Source of the DNA: an uncultured Faecalibacterium sp. | Lineage (GTDB): Bacteria; Bacillota; Clostridia; Oscillospirales; Ruminococcaceae | Direction: 5' to 3' | Assembly (NCBI GenBank): GCA_934513205.1 | Contig: CAKSWU010000002.1 | Location: 124,001-188,000 of the forward strand | Length of the DNA: 64,000 nucleotides | Part shown: positions 1-6,440 of the stretch, piece by piece | Layout of the letters: the number at the start of each line of letters is the position of its first letter | Numbering within the stretch: position 1 is the first letter of the stretch | Notes under the pieces: generated by a model | The model's database searches: none | What the model saw: only the letters and a program-made list of their open reading frames with translations | What the model was told of the DNA's origin: nothing | Position numbers and translations under genes: made by a program

Positions 1-10
1 TCATCTTTTT

Positions 11-68
11 GCCAAAGGCTCTCCCTTTGGGAGAGCTGCCGAGCAACGCGAGGCTGAGAGGGCGAGCC
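11..68. repeat. Half copy of palindromic repeat family R1
   Basis: The stretch holds a CTCCCTTTGGGAG palindrome followed by a tail reading GAGAGGGCGAG. The same two blocks in the same order form the right half of the 145-base elements at 14245 and 32367. It lies upstream of the small membrane protein gene and is probably non-coding. Confidence 0.75.
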
Positions 69-121
69 CACCAAAGAAATACAAGAGAACACCATCACTT
101 TGTCCGCGCTGTTTCGCCCTG

Positions 122-154
122 TTTTTCCACAACGCTGCGGTAAACTGTGGAAAA
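122..154. repeat. Inverted repeat TTTTCCACA / TGTGGAAAA
   Basis: Two 9-base arms in opposite orientation are separated by about 15 bases just before the ribosome site of the small gene at 170. Each arm differs by one base from the DnaA-box consensus TTATCCACA. It could be an operator or hairpin. There is no cluster of boxes or AT-rich stretch to suggest an origin. Confidence 0.4.
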
Positions 155-169
155 CAGGAGGCGATGGAC

Positions 170-436
170 ATGAAGCGGAACTGGACCACCCTGCTGTGGG
201 AGCTGTGGACGGCGCTGGCTCTGTACGCGGCAGCGGCGCTGGTGCCGGGCAGCATGGTGGGCAAAACGCCGGAGCTTGCCCTGCCCGGGCTGGTGCTGGC
301 GGCAGCGGTGCCTGCGGCATGGGCGCTGTGGGCGGTGGAAGGGCAGCCGCCCGCGCCCGAACCGCCGGAACAGCTGCTGGAGCCGGTGCCCCGGTGCGAC
401 CTTTTGGCCCTGTGGGGCGCGGGTGCCGCGCCGTAA
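170..436 (+). CDS. Small hypothetical membrane protein
   Basis: Encodes about 88 residues with two hydrophobic stretches (about residues 8-27 and 38-60), then a proline-rich polar tail (about 60-75). No family was recognised. An in-frame ATG lies at 164, but the AGGAGG at 156-161 is only 2 bases from it and 8 bases from the ATG at 170, so 170 is the better start. It is a single gene ending in a shared bidirectional terminator with rpsT. The ribosome site is strong, which supports a real gene; the function is unknown. Confidence 0.6.
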   Translation: MKRNWTTLLWELWTALALYAAAALVPGSMVGKTPELALPGLVLAAAVPAAWALWAVEGQPPAPEPPEQLLEPVPRCDLLALWGAGAAP

Positions 437-452
437 ACGCGGGCAAAACAAA

Positions 453-485
453 AACCTCTGTGCCGGAAGGTCCGGTACAGAGGTT
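453..485. terminator. Bidirectional terminator between the small gene and rpsT
   Basis: A 15-base stem (AACCTCTGTGCCGGA pairing with TCCGGTACAGAGGTT, one G-U wobble) with a 3-base loop is flanked by A-rich sequence on the left and T-rich sequence on the right. It can end transcripts from both convergent genes. Confidence 0.85.
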
Positions 486-509
486 TTGTTCGTCAATCAA
501 ACGGCGCGA

Positions 510-770
510 TCAAGCGTTCTTGTTAGCACGCTTTGCCATACGGCTGATCTTGCGGCTGGCGGTGTTCTTTTTGATGACACCCTTAGCGCGAGCCTTGTCG
601 ATCGCGGAAACAGCAGCCAGGACGGTTGCGTCCTTGTCAGCGGCATTCGCATCGATGGCAGCGTCTGCCTTCTTGACGACTGTTTTCAGGTTGGTCTTAA
701 TGGCCTTGTTGTGAGCCTGCTCTGCAGCAGCCTGCACGACGCGGTCCTTCTGAGATTTGATGTTAGGCAT
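510..770 (-). CDS. rpsT: 30S ribosomal protein S20
   Basis: An 86-residue, Lys/Ala-rich helical protein beginning MPNIKSQKDRV, which is the usual S20 opening. S20 binds 16S rRNA in the small subunit and in many bacteria represses its own translation. The ATG at 770 sits 8 bases after AAGGAGG. A GTG three codons upstream overlaps the ribosome site and is not used. The gene is monocistronic, with its own promoter (809-837) and a terminator shared with the convergent neighbour. Pairing of rpsT with gpr is common in Firmicutes, and here they are divergent. Confidence 0.96.
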   Translation of the reverse strand: MPNIKSQKDRVVQAAAEQAHNKAIKTNLKTVVKKADAAIDANAADKDATVLAAVSAIDKARAKGVIKKNTASRKISRMAKRANKNA

Positions 771-808
771 TCGTTCCACCTCCTTGGCTACCTATAACAG
801 CGCACCCT

Positions 809-837
809 ATGATACCATATTTCGCGTACCAGCGCAA
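809..837 (-). promoter_or_regulatory. Sigma-A promoter of rpsT
   Basis: Read on the minus strand: TTGCGC, a 17-base spacer, then TATCAT (plus-strand 832-837 and 809-814). It is followed by a short leader and the rpsT ribosome site. Confidence 0.65.
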
Positions 838-877
838 GCGTTTTTTTGATTTTTGTTTGGAAAAGTTTTGATTTTCC

Positions 878-885
878 CATACTTT
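878..885 (+). promoter_or_regulatory. Possible sporulation-sigma -10 element before gpr
   Basis: CATACTTT matches six of seven positions of the forespore sigma-G -10 consensus CATAMTA. gpr is sigma-F/sigma-G controlled in Bacillus. No good -35 is seen at the right distance, so this is weak. Confidence 0.25.
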
Positions 886-937
886 CTGCGTGCGGAGGGC
901 GTTTTGCCCCCGCAAAACAGGCAGGAGGTGCGGAAAA

Positions 938-1720
938 ATGCGTTCCACCGATCTGGCAGATGAACTGTTTGGCACCGCAAAGACGCTGCCCGCCGGGGTG
1001 CGGCTGGCAACGGCAAAGCACGGCGGGGTCACCGTGACCCGGGTGGAGATCTCCCGCGAGGGCCTTGCCCGCCCCCGGGGCCGGTATGTGACGCTGGAAA
1101 TGCCCAGCGTCAGCGTGCTGGACGAGCGGGACGCCGCCATCATCGAGACCTGCGCCGCCGAGCTGCGGGCCCTGCTGCCGCCGCAGGGGCCGGTGCTGGT
1201 GCTGGGCATCGGCAGCCGCCGCATCACTGCGGACGCGCTGGGGCCGCGCACGGCGCAGAAGATCCTTGTCACCATGGGCCCCGGGCACAGCCTGCCGGTG
1301 CACGGCATCCGCCCTGTGGCCGCCATCGCGCCGGGAGTATCCGCCGCCACCGGGCTGACCCTGCGGCAGCTGGCGGGGGCGCTGGTGGAGACGGTGCACC
1401 CGGCGGCTCTTTTGTGCGTGGACAGCCTGTGCAGCAGCGAAGCGGTGCGGCTGGGGCGAACGGTGCAGTTCTCCGACACCGGGCTGTACCCGGCGCAGGC
1501 GGACCACGCAAGGCATCTGGACGCCGCCGCTCTGGGGGTGCCGGTCATCGCGGCAGGAATCCCCACCCTGATGGAAGCGGACGAGGGAGCGGACCTTGTG
1601 GTCACGCCCCGGGCACTGGACAGCGTCATCGCCCATGGTGCGGCGCTGCTGGCGGGGGCTATCAACCGCGCGCTGCAGCCCCGGCTGAGCGTGGCACAGT
1701 TGTGCTGGCTGACCGGGTGA
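938..1720 (+). CDS. gpr: GPR germination endopeptidase (short form)
   Basis: The A25-family protease degrades small acid-soluble spore proteins at germination. The protein has 260 residues against about 370 in Bacillus. It begins near the RTDLADE-type block (here STDLADELF). It keeps the region around both proposed catalytic aspartates: TADALGPR (about residue 92) and VDSLCSSE (about 160). The shortening is mainly in the C-terminal part. The start at 938 follows AGGAGGTG by 7 bases; upstream in-frame ATGs lack a ribosome site. spoIIP follows, as in sporulating Firmicutes. Presence alone does not prove that the organism makes spores. Confidence 0.92.
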   Translation: MRSTDLADELFGTAKTLPAGVRLATAKHGGVTVTRVEISREGLARPRGRYVTLEMPSVSVLDERDAAIIETCAAELRALLPPQGPVLVLGIGSRRITADALGPRTAQKILVTMGPGHSLPVHGIRPVAAIAPGVSAATGLTLRQLAGALVETVHPAALLCVDSLCSSEAVRLGRTVQFSDTGLYPAQADHARHLDAAALGVPVIAAGIPTLMEADEGADLVVTPRALDSVIAHGAALLAGAINRALQPRLSVAQLCWLTG

Positions 1721-1736
1721 ACCGCTTATTTTTTGC

Positions 1737-1765
1737 GCTATTTTGCATGGGGTCCGGCATACAAT
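1737..1765 (+). promoter_or_regulatory. Candidate sigma-E-type promoter of spoIIP
   Basis: CATACAAT at 1758-1765 equals the Bacillus sigma-E -10 consensus (CATACANT). A TATT core at 1739-1742 lies 15 bases upstream as a possible, weak -35. In Bacillus, spoIIP has its own sigma-E promoter in the gpr-spoIIP gap, which is exactly this position. Confidence 0.5.
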
Positions 1766-1794
1766 AATGGAAACACCGGAAGGGAGGTGCCGCC

Positions 1795-2928
1795 ATGCGC
1801 AGCAGAATGCCGCAGCGGGGACGGGGGCGGGGCTTGCCGTTTCTGGAAGCCGCCGCCCTCTTTGCCGTGCTGTGCCTGTCTGCCCCCGGGGCGGTGCTGG
1901 CTGCGGCAGCGCTGCTGGCGGCCCCGCTGCCGGCAGTGCAGACAGTGGTCTGGCTGGGGCAGCAGGCTGCCCGGACCGAGACCGCAGACCCTGCCCGGGC
2001 AGATGCTGCGCCGGAGCCGGCAGCGTCTGCGTCCACAGCGCCGGACGCGCTGCCGGAACAGACCGGCGGCATCGAGGGGTATCTTGTGCCGCTGCAGGGC
2101 GAGGATGCCCGCCCTGCAGACGCGGGGAAGATCCTTGAAAAGCAATATCCGCAGGGCAGCAGCGAAAAATACATCCCCTGCGGGGCGGGCAGCATCAAGA
2201 ACAACACCCGGCAGTCTGCGGCGGATATTGCGGCAGAGATCGAAGATCCGCTGCCCTTTGCCATCGAGCCCGGCAGCCCGGACCCGCAGGTGCTTATCAT
2301 GCACACCCACGCCACCGAGGACTACCGCCTGTCCGCCGGGCTGTGGTTTGCCCCGGGAGACGGCGCGCGCAGCATCGACCGCAGCATCAACATGTGCGCG
2401 GTGGGGCGGGTGATGGCGGACACCCTCAATGCGGCGGGCATCCGCACCCTGCACGACGAAACGCTGAACGACTACCCCAGCTACACCGGCAGCTACGCCA
2501 ACAGCCGGGCGGTGGTGCAGCAGTATCTGGCGCAGTACCCCAGCATCAAGGTGGTGCTGGACGTCCACCGGGACGCCATCGAAAGCGAAGGCGGTGCCCG
2601 CTATGCCCCGGTGTGCACCGTGGCAGGGCGGCAGGCGGCGCAGGTGATGCTCATCTGCGGGTGCGACAACGGCACCACTGTGCAGCTGCCCGCGTGGCGG
2701 CAGAACCTGCGCTTTGCCGCCGCGTGGGAGCGCAGCATGGAGGGCGCATACCCCGGTCTTACCCGCCCGGTGCTGTTCAGCTACCGCTTTTACAATCAGG
2801 ACCTGACCACCGGCAGCCTGCTTATCGAGGTGGGCGGGCACGGCAATAACCTCAACGAGGCCCTCTATGCCGGGCAATTGGCGGCAAAAGGACTGGCAGA
2901 AGCACTTCTGGGCGGCACCGGTGCTTGA
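1795..2928 (+). CDS. spoIIP: Stage II sporulation protein P
   Basis: SpoIIP is the amidase/endopeptidase of the DMP engulfment machine that thins septal peptidoglycan during sporulation. The 377-residue product has an N-terminal hydrophobic segment (about 15-45), a low-complexity linker, and the SpoIIP domain from about residue 155. The domain includes the block VLIMHTHATEDY with the metal-binding His, and a late ELGGHGN-like block (EVGGHGNNLNEA). The ATG at 1795 follows GGGAGGTG by 5 to 6 bases. It lies 74 bases after gpr with its own candidate sigma-E promoter. The asnS promoter overlaps its stop codon. Confidence 0.95.
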   Translation: MRSRMPQRGRGRGLPFLEAAALFAVLCLSAPGAVLAAAALLAAPLPAVQTVVWLGQQAARTETADPARADAAPEPAASASTAPDALPEQTGGIEGYLVPLQGEDARPADAGKILEKQYPQGSSEKYIPCGAGSIKNNTRQSAADIAAEIEDPLPFAIEPGSPDPQVLIMHTHATEDYRLSAGLWFAPGDGARSIDRSINMCAVGRVMADTLNAAGIRTLHDETLNDYPSYTGSYANSRAVVQQYLAQYPSIKVVLDVHRDAIESEGGARYAPVCTVAGRQAAQVMLICGCDNGTTVQLPAWRQNLRFAAAWERSMEGAYPGLTRPVLFSYRFYNQDLTTGSLLIEVGGHGNNLNEALYAGQLAAKGLAEALLGGTGA

Positions 2929-2953
2929 CAAACTGCCGCCAAAGTGTTATTTT
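2925..2953 (+). promoter_or_regulatory. Sigma-A promoter of the asnS T-box leader
   Basis: TTGACA (2925-2930), a 17-base spacer, then TATTTT (2948-2953). The -35 overlaps the spoIIP stop codon. Transcription should start near 2960, at the beginning of the T-box leader. Confidence 0.8.
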
Positions 2954-2961
2954 TAAACGGT

Positions 2962-3255
2962 AAATGCAACGATCGGGAAAAGTAGCGCGGGCCGTCCGGT
3001 CCAGAGAGTGCGGCACAGCTGAGAGCCGCGCCCGTGCGCCGCGCGAACGAACACCCGGGAGCAGCAAACTGAAACCGGCCTTTTGAAACGGGCCGTCAGT
3101 AGGTGCGCCGCAGGTCCTGCGTTACGGGGACAGCGCTTATCAAAAGAGCGCGTGAGCGACCGGACACATCCGGTAATTCAGGTGGCACCGCGGACATTAC
3201 AAGACAGCTTGTTCGCCCTGAACTTTCAGGGAGAACAAAGCTGTCTTTTTTCATT
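2962..3255 (+). promoter_or_regulatory. T-box riboswitch (asparagine) with terminator
   Basis: A typical T-box leader. Stem I is closed by CGGG/CCCG and GCGCGG/CCGCGC around a specifier loop with AGTA on one side. AAC at 3050-3052, followed by A, is the likely specifier and reads asparagine, matching asnS. The conserved T-box core AGGTGGCACCGCGG is at 3180-3193. A long hairpin built on AAGACAGCTTGTTC (3201) and GAACAAAGCTGTCTT followed by T residues ends at about 3251. Uncharged tRNA-Asn should stabilise the antiterminator and allow asnS expression. Confidence 0.92.
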
Positions 3256-3276
3256 ATTTTCGGGAGGAAAAACATT

Positions 3277-4665
3277 ATGGAACGTACCGAGATCGTTTCG
3301 CTGTTCAAGTCCACCCCCGCCGACGGCACCGAGATCACCGTCTGCGGCTGGGCAAAGAACATCCGCGACTCCAAGAACATCGGCTTCATCGCCCTGTCGG
3401 ACGGCGGCTGCTTCAAGACCCTGCAGGTGGTGCTGGAAGCCGGCAAGCTGGCAAACTACGATGAAGTCATCCACACCGGTCTGTACAGCAGCCTGCGCAT
3501 CAAGGGCAAGCTGGTGCTCACCCCGCAGGCAAAGCAGCCCTTTGAGCTGAACGCCGAGAGCGTGGAGATCCTGGGCGACTGCCCCGCCGACGAGTACCCC
3601 CTGCAGAAAAAGAAGATGAGCATGGAGTATCTGCGCACCATGCCCACCCTGCGCCCCCGCACCAACACCTTCAACGCAGCGTTCCGGGTGCGCAGCGCCG
3701 CCGCCTACGCCATCCACAAGTTCTTTCAGGAGAACGGCTTCGTCTATGCCCACTCTCCGCTGCTGACCTCCTCCGACTGCGAGGGCGCAGGCGAGATGTT
3801 CCGCGTCACCACGCTGGATCTGGAGAATGTGCCCAAGAACGAGGACGGCACCGTGGACTACACGCAGGACTTCTTCGAGAAGCCGGTCAACCTGACCGTT
3901 TCCGGTCAGCTGGAAGCCGAGGCCATGGCCATGGCCTTCGGCAAGGTGTACACCTTCGGCCCCACCTTCCGCGCCGAGAAGAGCTTCACCACCCGCCACG
4001 CTGCCGAGTTCTGGATGATCGAGCCGGAGATGGCCTTCTGCGACCTGTCCGGCTACATGGACACCGCCGAGGCCATGACCAAGTACATCATCCGCTATGT
4101 GCTGGACAACTGCCCGGATGAAATGGCATTCTTTAACCAGTTCATCGACAAGGGTCTCATCGAGCGTCTGGAGCTGGTGGCAAACAGCGAGTTCGGCCGC
4201 ATCAGCTACACCGAGGCCATTGAGATCCTGAAAAAGAACAACAAGAAGTTCCAGTACCCTGTGGAGTGGGGCGTGGACATCCAGACCGAGCACGAGCGCT
4301 ACCTGACCGAGGCGGTGTTCAAGAAGCCGGTGTTCGTCACCGACTACCCCAAGGAGATCAAGAGCTTCTACATGAAGCAGAACCCGGACGGCAAGACCGT
4401 GGCCGCCGCAGATATGCTGGTGCCCGGCATCGGCGAGCTGATCGGCGGCAGCCAGCGTGAGGAGGACTACGACAAGCTGGTGGCCCGCATGGACGAGCTG
4501 GGCATGGATAAGACCAACTACGAGTGGTACCTGAACCTGCGCAAGTTCGGCGGCGTGGAGCACGCAGGCTACGGTCTGGGCTTCGAGCGCATGATCATGT
4601 ACCTCACCGGCATCCAGAACATCCGTGACGTGCTGCCCTTCCCCCGCACCGCTTACGGTTTCTGA
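3277..4665 (+). CDS. asnS: Asparaginyl-tRNA synthetase
   Basis: A class IIb synthetase that charges tRNA-Asn. The 462-residue protein has an N-terminal OB-fold anticodon-binding domain (about 1-110, with VCGWAKNIRDSKNIGF) and a class II catalytic core. The core shows motif 2 around TFGPTFRAEKSFTTRHAAEFWMIEPE and motif 3 near the C-terminus (GYGLGFERMIMYLTG). The ATG at 3277 follows GGGAGGA by 8 bases, directly after the T-box terminator. The frame stays open upstream through the leader, but that part is not translated. It stands alone and ends in a strong hairpin. Confidence 0.97.
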   Translation: MERTEIVSLFKSTPADGTEITVCGWAKNIRDSKNIGFIALSDGGCFKTLQVVLEAGKLANYDEVIHTGLYSSLRIKGKLVLTPQAKQPFELNAESVEILGDCPADEYPLQKKKMSMEYLRTMPTLRPRTNTFNAAFRVRSAAAYAIHKFFQENGFVYAHSPLLTSSDCEGAGEMFRVTTLDLENVPKNEDGTVDYTQDFFEKPVNLTVSGQLEAEAMAMAFGKVYTFGPTFRAEKSFTTRHAAEFWMIEPEMAFCDLSGYMDTAEAMTKYIIRYVLDNCPDEMAFFNQFIDKGLIERLELVANSEFGRISYTEAIEILKKNNKKFQYPVEWGVDIQTEHERYLTEAVFKKPVFVTDYPKEIKSFYMKQNPDGKTVAAADMLVPGIGELIGGSQREEDYDKLVARMDELGMDKTNYEWYLNLRKFGGVEHAGYGLGFERMIMYLTGIQNIRDVLPFPRTAYGF

Positions 4666-4735
4666 TTCTGAGAACGATTGGGAATTGCCTCCGCGTTGCT
4701 CTGGCAATGACAGCGGAAGAATTATTTTAAATAGC

Positions 4736-4783
4736 GCAATCCCGGAAAGTCTGCGGACTTTCCGGGATTGCATTTTCACGGGA
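4736..4783 (+). terminator. asnS terminator with conserved GCATTTTCACGGGA tail
   Basis: A perfect 16-base stem (GCAATCCCGGAAAGTC with its complement, loop TGCG) ends at 4771 and runs into GCATTTTCACGGGA (4770-4783). The same tail follows gene-end hairpins at 32556, 35666 and 54499 on the other strand. Confidence 0.8.
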
Positions 4784-4856
4784 AAGGTCGGTGCGGCTAG
4801 CGGCAGGTTTTGCTATAGCGCAGTTGCTGCCGGTTGGGACTCCATCTGTGAAAAGG

Positions 4857-4949
4857 TGTTTGGAGCGGCCCGCAGGCCGCGACAAACACGACTATAAAAT
4901 ATAGTTCCGCTATTTATGCCCAGAGCATCGCGGAGGGCATTATAAATAG
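4857..4949. repeat. Two-hairpin dispersed repeat R2, copy A
   Basis: First hairpin: TGTTTG, GGCC, CGCA, GGCC, CAAACA. Second: CTATTTATGCCC pairing with GGGCATTATAAATAG. A copy at about 80 percent identity lies at 35679-35772, between hisH and hisA. The rest of the asnS-mutY gap (about 4784-4856) shows no gene. Confidence 0.7.
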
Positions 4950-4987
4950 TGACCCGTCCTTAACTTTCAACAAGGAGACAAAAACAA

Positions 4988-6031
4988 GTGGAAAACATTG
5001 CACCGGCCCTGCTGGACTGGTTTTACAAAAACCAGCGCATCCTGCCCTTCCGCACCGACCCCAGCCCCTACCATGTCTGGCTCAGCGAGATCATGCTGCA
5101 GCAGACCCGGGTGTCGGCGGCGCTGCCCTACTACCGGCGTTTTCTGGAGGCCCTGCCGGACATCCCGGCCCTTGCCGCCTGCCCGGAGGAAAAGCTGCAC
5201 AAGCTGTGGGAGGGCCTTGGCTATTACAGCCGGGTGCGCAACCTGCAAAAGGCGGCGTGCATCGTCTGCGAGCAGTACGGCGGACAGCTGCCCGCCGACT
5301 ATGACGCCCTGCGTGCCCTGCCCGGCATCGGGGACTACACCGCCGGTGCCATTGCGTCCATCAGCTTTGGCATCCCGGTGCCTGCGGTGGACGGCAATGT
5401 GCTGCGGGTGTTTTCCCGACTGTATAATGACCCAGGCGTTATTACAGAACCGGCGGTGAAAAAAGCCTTCACTGCCCGGGTCATGGAGCATCAGCCCCCT
5501 GCCGCGCCGGGGGACTACAATCAGGCCCTGATGGAGCTGGGGGCGCTGGTCTGTGTGCCCAACGGCGCGCCCCTGTGCGGGCAGTGCCCGCTGGCGGCAG
5601 TCTGCCGCGCCCGGGCGGCGGGCACGGCACCGCAGCTGCCCTGCAAGGCGGCGGCAAAGCCCCGCAAACAGCAGCCGGTGACGGTGGCGCTGGTGGAAAG
5701 TCCGGCGGGCTTTCTGCTGCAGCAGCGCCCGGAGAAAGGTCTGCTGGCGGGGCTGTGGCAGCCGGTGCTGTGGGAGGACGAGGCCCTTGCCCCCGGCGAG
5801 GTGCTGGCCCGGCTGCGGGCCATGGGACTGGACACTGGCTCTGCGGCACCGGAGTCCCTGCCCCCGGCAAAGCACATTTTCAGCCACATCGAGTGGCACA
5901 TGGACGGCATTTTGCTGCCAGTGCCCGCCCAGAGCGCCCCGGCGGGCTGTGTCTGGGCCAGCCGGGAAGCGCTGCAGGCAGAGTATACCCTGCCCGGGGC
6001 GTTCAAGGCGTACCGGAAGCGAATGTTGTGA
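4988..6031 (+). CDS. mutY: A/G-specific adenine DNA glycosylase
   Basis: Removes adenine mispaired with 8-oxoguanine. The 347-residue protein has the HhH-GPD core with WLSEIMLQQTRV (catalytic Glu, about residue 36), LPGIGDYTAGAI (about 114-125) and VDGNV (catalytic Asp, about 137). A 4Fe-4S cluster site follows with Cys spacing X7-X2-X5 (the textbook form is X6-X2-X5). From about residue 225 there is a NUDIX-like domain that recognises oxoG (WQPVLWEDE, FSHIEWHM). It starts with GTG at 4988 behind AAGGAG. A single gene. Confidence 0.95.
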   Translation: MENIAPALLDWFYKNQRILPFRTDPSPYHVWLSEIMLQQTRVSAALPYYRRFLEALPDIPALAACPEEKLHKLWEGLGYYSRVRNLQKAACIVCEQYGGQLPADYDALRALPGIGDYTAGAIASISFGIPVPAVDGNVLRVFSRLYNDPGVITEPAVKKAFTARVMEHQPPAAPGDYNQALMELGALVCVPNGAPLCGQCPLAAVCRARAAGTAPQLPCKAAAKPRKQQPVTVALVESPAGFLLQQRPEKGLLAGLWQPVLWEDEALAPGEVLARLRAMGLDTGSAAPESLPPAKHIFSHIEWHMDGILLPVPAQSAPAGCVWASREALQAEYTLPGAFKAYRKRML

Positions 6032-6048
6032 ATTTTTGGACTTTTCGG

Positions 6049-6077
6049 TTGTAATTTTTGACGGGAGCGGGTATAAT
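6049..6077 (+). promoter_or_regulatory. Promoter of the small anchored protein
   Basis: TTGTAA (6049-6054), a 17-base spacer, and a perfect TATAAT (6072-6077), just after the mutY stop codon. Confidence 0.7.
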
Positions 6078-6143
6078 AAAAATCAACAACACGGAACCAT
6101 CCATCTGGGAGATCATTTTGATCCAAAAGGAGTGTACTGACCT

Positions 6144-6350
6144 ATGAAGAAATCTTGCCTGATCGCTGTGATCACTGCTCTGGCTGCTGTGGCAGGTGCC
6201 CTGGCTGCGGTCGCTGTCTACCTGAACCGCCGTGAGAAGGAACTGGACGAGTACGAGCGTCTGCTGTTTGGCGAAGATGACGCAGAGACCGTGGAACCCG
6301 CCGCTCCTGCCGGGGAGGACGCTGCTCCTGCCGAGGATGCCGCAGAATAA
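6144..6350 (+). CDS. Small membrane-anchored acidic protein
   Basis: Encodes 68 residues: a positively charged start (MKKS), one hydrophobic helix (about 5-28), then a charged segment (NRREKELDEYERLLFGEDD) and an Ala/Pro/Glu-rich acidic tail. It looks like a single-pass membrane protein with its tail in the cytosol, given the Arg-Arg cluster right after the helix. It has its own promoter, an AAAGGAG ribosome site and a terminator, so it is probably a real, well-expressed gene. No family was recognised. Confidence 0.75.
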   Translation: MKKSCLIAVITALAAVAGALAAVAVYLNRREKELDEYERLLFGEDDAETVEPAAPAGEDAAPAEDAAE

Positions 6351-6373
6351 CAACAAGATCCCTGTGGTCCATC

Positions 6374-6420
6374 GGGCGCACCGGCAGTCTGCAAAAGGCT
6401 GCATCGGTGCGCCCTTTTTT
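6374..6420 (+). terminator. Terminator of the small anchored protein
   Basis: GGGCGCACCGGCAG pairs with CTGCATCGGTGCGCCC, followed by six T residues. It ends 20 bases before the next gene, so some read-through may feed that gene. Confidence 0.85.
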
Positions 6421-6440
6421 GTGTACATGAGGAGAAAAAG

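Noticed and set aside
122..154. Replication origin
   Set aside because: Only two imperfect DnaA-like boxes, no dnaA/dnaN gene and no AT-rich unwinding region.
3226..4779. A 517-codon minus-strand frame over asnS
   Set aside because: Shadow of asnS; it would also cover the T-box terminator and the asnS terminator.
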